This document shows, piece by piece, positions 5,128 through 5,940 of a stretch of DNA of 5,940 nt. This DNA comes from Nitrosopumilales archaeon. Its GTDB lineage: Archaea > Thermoproteota > Nitrososphaeria > Nitrososphaerales > Nitrososphaeraceae. Numbering within the stretch: the stretch's first letter is position 1; every line of letters starts with the position of its first letter. Made by a program: the position numbers and the translations under genes. Under the pieces are notes generated by a model. It worked only from the letters and a program-made list of their open reading frames with translations. It was not told the origin of the DNA and made no database searches. The DNA lies in NCBI GenBank assembly GCA_009665115.1, contig WJXE01000187.1, forward strand, positions 1 through 5,940, in the 5' to 3' direction.

Positions 5128-5144
5128 TACATTCGACGAATGTA
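5128..5144. promoter_or_regulatory. Palindromic operator candidate, copy 2 (upstream of SPFH gene)
   Basis: TACATTCG-A-CGAATGTA, a perfect 8+1+8 palindrome. Read on the minus strand it equals copy 1, TACATTCGTCGAATGTATCA, and the match continues past one mismatch through ATAGT. Because the matching flank lies on one side only, the two copies have a defined orientation: copy 2 points toward the SPFH gene, copy 1 points away from the cupredoxin, toward the zinc-ribbon frame. Confidence 0.65.
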
Positions 5145-5579
5145 CTGCAAAAATAATGATAGTCATCTTTTCTTGCTCTGTTTTCATATCAACATTATAG
5201 TTCCCAATCCTTTTACCTAATGTATTTGTAAGTATGTAAGCGTAAGCTCATTGTACACAAGGGATGCTACTAACAAGGTGTTAATCACAATTCCTAAATG
5301 AAATTTTAAGACGTTTGGAATATACGAAGTGAGAAGGCTCCTACTAATGAGTAGGGTTCTGAAAATGATGTCATAGATAGTCTTGGTATTTAATTGTGGC
5401 TGTGGAAGCTAGTCAAGGCCTAATGAGCATGTGTGACAAGTCATACTCTATCAGCCGTCATTTTGATAGCTGCTCACTAAATTCATTAAAGTAAGCATAG
5501 TAACATGATGATACTTATATTCTTGTTAGTATGAGATGTAAGAAGGCAAATCGGATTGAAGAAACGAGCTAGGGTGACG

Positions 5580-5601
5580 CAAACACAAACACAAACACAA
5601 A
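5580..5601 (+). repeat. CAAACA tandem repeat (three full units plus a partial)
   Basis: Three CAAACA units followed by CAAA, directly before the GC-rich hairpin. Simple-sequence tract prone to slippage; read in the + strand it gives Thr-Gln repeats, in the minus strand Cys-Val repeats, which explains the spurious open frames across it. Confidence 0.8.
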
Positions 5602-5671
5602 ACGCCTGGCTGATGGAAGCGGCCACGGTGGCCCGCCAGGTATTTCTTATCATCACCTTGTTAGGCGTTTT
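5599..5671 (+). repeat. Nested inverted repeats, GC-rich, with two alternative pairings
   Basis: Three inverted repeats are nested. GGCCAC-G-GTGGCC (5621..5633) is a perfect palindrome. CCTGGC (5605..5610) pairs with GCCAGG (5635..5640). AAAACGCCT (5599..5607) pairs with AGGCGTTTT (5663..5671). The last two compete for CCT at 5605..5607, so they cannot both form fully. The element stands out by its GC content against very AT-rich surroundings and lies 78 to 150 bases before the ATG at 5749. Confidence 0.6.
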
Positions 5672-5704
5672 CACTAAACTAGTCGTTGCGATACTTTCCG
5701 CTGA

Positions 5705-5712
5705 ATATTTAA
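5705..5712 (+). promoter_or_regulatory. TATA-like box of the gene at 5749
   Basis: ATATTTAA, centred about 40 bases before the ATG, predicting a start near 5734 and a leader of about 15 bases without a Shine-Dalgarno site. The hairpin element at 5599..5671 would then be upstream of the transcript rather than inside it. Confidence 0.4.
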
Positions 5713-5748
5713 GAACAACATCCTTGATTTACTATTATAGGTTAGATT

Positions 5749-5940
5749 ATGTCAGATGAAAGTAACATCCCAGCGAGTTTGGAAGAATACAAAGAGCTAC
5801 CTGTAGAAGTCCAGCCAAAAGAACAGCAACAACTACCAGTTGCTGAAGGTCATGAAACAGAAGTGCTGCAGCAACAACAAGAAAAAGGAGAGAGTGGAAG
5901 AAAACCTTCTACTACTCCAAAGGCAATTAGACTAGCAACC
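5749..5940 (+). CDS. Hypothetical protein with a disordered Gln/Glu-rich N-terminus (partial, 3' end outside window)
   Basis: ATG at 5749 opens a frame that runs to the window edge (64 residues seen). The visible part begins MSDESNIPASLEEYKELPVE and is acidic, with Gln runs (KEQQQLPV, LQQQQEKGESG), so it is likely an unstructured N-terminal extension. The last residues (TTPKAIRLAT) turn basic and may begin the folded domain. No membrane segment is seen. The family cannot be named from this portion. Confidence 0.7.
   Translation, partial: MSDESNIPASLEEYKELPVEVQPKEQQQLPVAEGHETEVLQQQQEKGESGRKPSTTPKAIRLAT

Larger units (their letters stand above)
5150..5748. other. Long stretch without a convincing gene
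   Basis: About 600 bases with stop codons in all frames until 5556 and no tRNA or rRNA signature. It contains a perfect 6-base hairpin with a four-base loop (CCTACT-AATG-AGTAGG, 5340..5355), a CAAACA tandem repeat (5580..5601) and a GC-rich nested hairpin (5599..5671). A frame open from 5556 to 5759 encodes a repeat-derived TQTQTQ stretch and one hydrophobic segment; it overlaps the next gene's start and is probably accidental. Room exists for a small RNA or a long leader of the gene at 5749. Confidence 0.5.

Noticed and set aside
4695..5156. Plus-strand 153-residue frame
   Set aside because: Antisense to the SPFH N-terminal half, whose family features are clear; no protein-like motif of its own.
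5505..5511. Perfect C-box (ATGATGA) of a possible C/D guide RNA
   Set aside because: No CTGA D-box follows at a suitable distance and no terminal stem is visible, so the seven-base match is probably chance.
5486..5674. Minus-strand frame with a Cys-Val repeat
   Set aside because: The repeat is the translation of the CAAACA simple-sequence tract; nothing else supports it.
5613..5759. Plus-strand 48-residue hydrophobic frame (MEAATVARQVFLIITLL…)
   Set aside because: It runs through the nested hairpin and overlaps the start of the gene at 5749 by 11 bases in another frame, with no promoter or ribosome site of its own. A real small membrane peptide is possible but unsupported.
1..5940. tRNA, rRNA, CRISPR array, insertion sequence, or known defence system
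   Set aside because: Looked for T-arm and anticodon-arm signatures, regularly spaced repeats, transposase motifs and terminal inverted repeats with target duplications; none was found.

Overview
The window looks like a piece of chromosome from an AT-rich archaeon, most likely an ammonia-oxidising Nitrososphaerota (Thaumarchaeota), perhaps near Nitrososphaera or Nitrosocosmicus. The main reasons are a secreted type I copper protein paired with a small four-helix membrane protein, a membrane-anchored SPFH/prohibitin-like protein with a Q/P-rich tail, a TATA-like box about 26 bases before a start codon with no ribosome binding site (archaeal leaderless style), and oligo-T terminators. The lineage is an inference from these features; no rRNA, tRNA or marker gene is present.

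Layout. 2..151 (+) is the end of a protein with a Met/His-rich tail, followed by an oligo-T run. 445..1170 (-) is an unknown protein, with an in-frame coding-like remnant just beyond its stop (286..444). 1255..1716 (+) is an unknown small protein coupled by an ATGA overlap to a 43-codon frame (1713..1844). 1845..2204 holds only broken frames. 2205..2612 and 2656..3330 (both -) form an operon: cupredoxin first, then the membrane protein. 3506..3631 (+) may encode a 41-residue zinc-ribbon peptide. 3665..3933 (-) is a decayed C2H2 zinc-finger gene. 3985..5005 (-) is the SPFH gene, split by a 4-base tandem duplication. 5150..5748 is a long non-coding stretch with a palindrome-linked TATA box and a GC-rich nested hairpin. 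5749..5940 (+) is the start of an unknown protein.

How the parts relate. The clearest shared signal is an almost perfect palindrome, TACATTCG-A/T-CGAATGTA, that occurs just upstream of the cupredoxin promoter (3380..3398) and again upstream of the SPFH gene (5128..5144). The two copies match at 25 of 26 positions in an extended, asymmetric alignment. They probably bind one regulator and tie the copper protein, the SPFH protein, and perhaps a small RNA or the zinc-ribbon peptide into one response.

The window also holds several damaged genes (the zinc-finger gene, the SPFH tail, the 1845..2204 fragments and the piece after the 241-residue gene). That fits a low-constraint accessory region or, for single-base cases, assembly errors. 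No mobile element, CRISPR array or known defence system was recognised.
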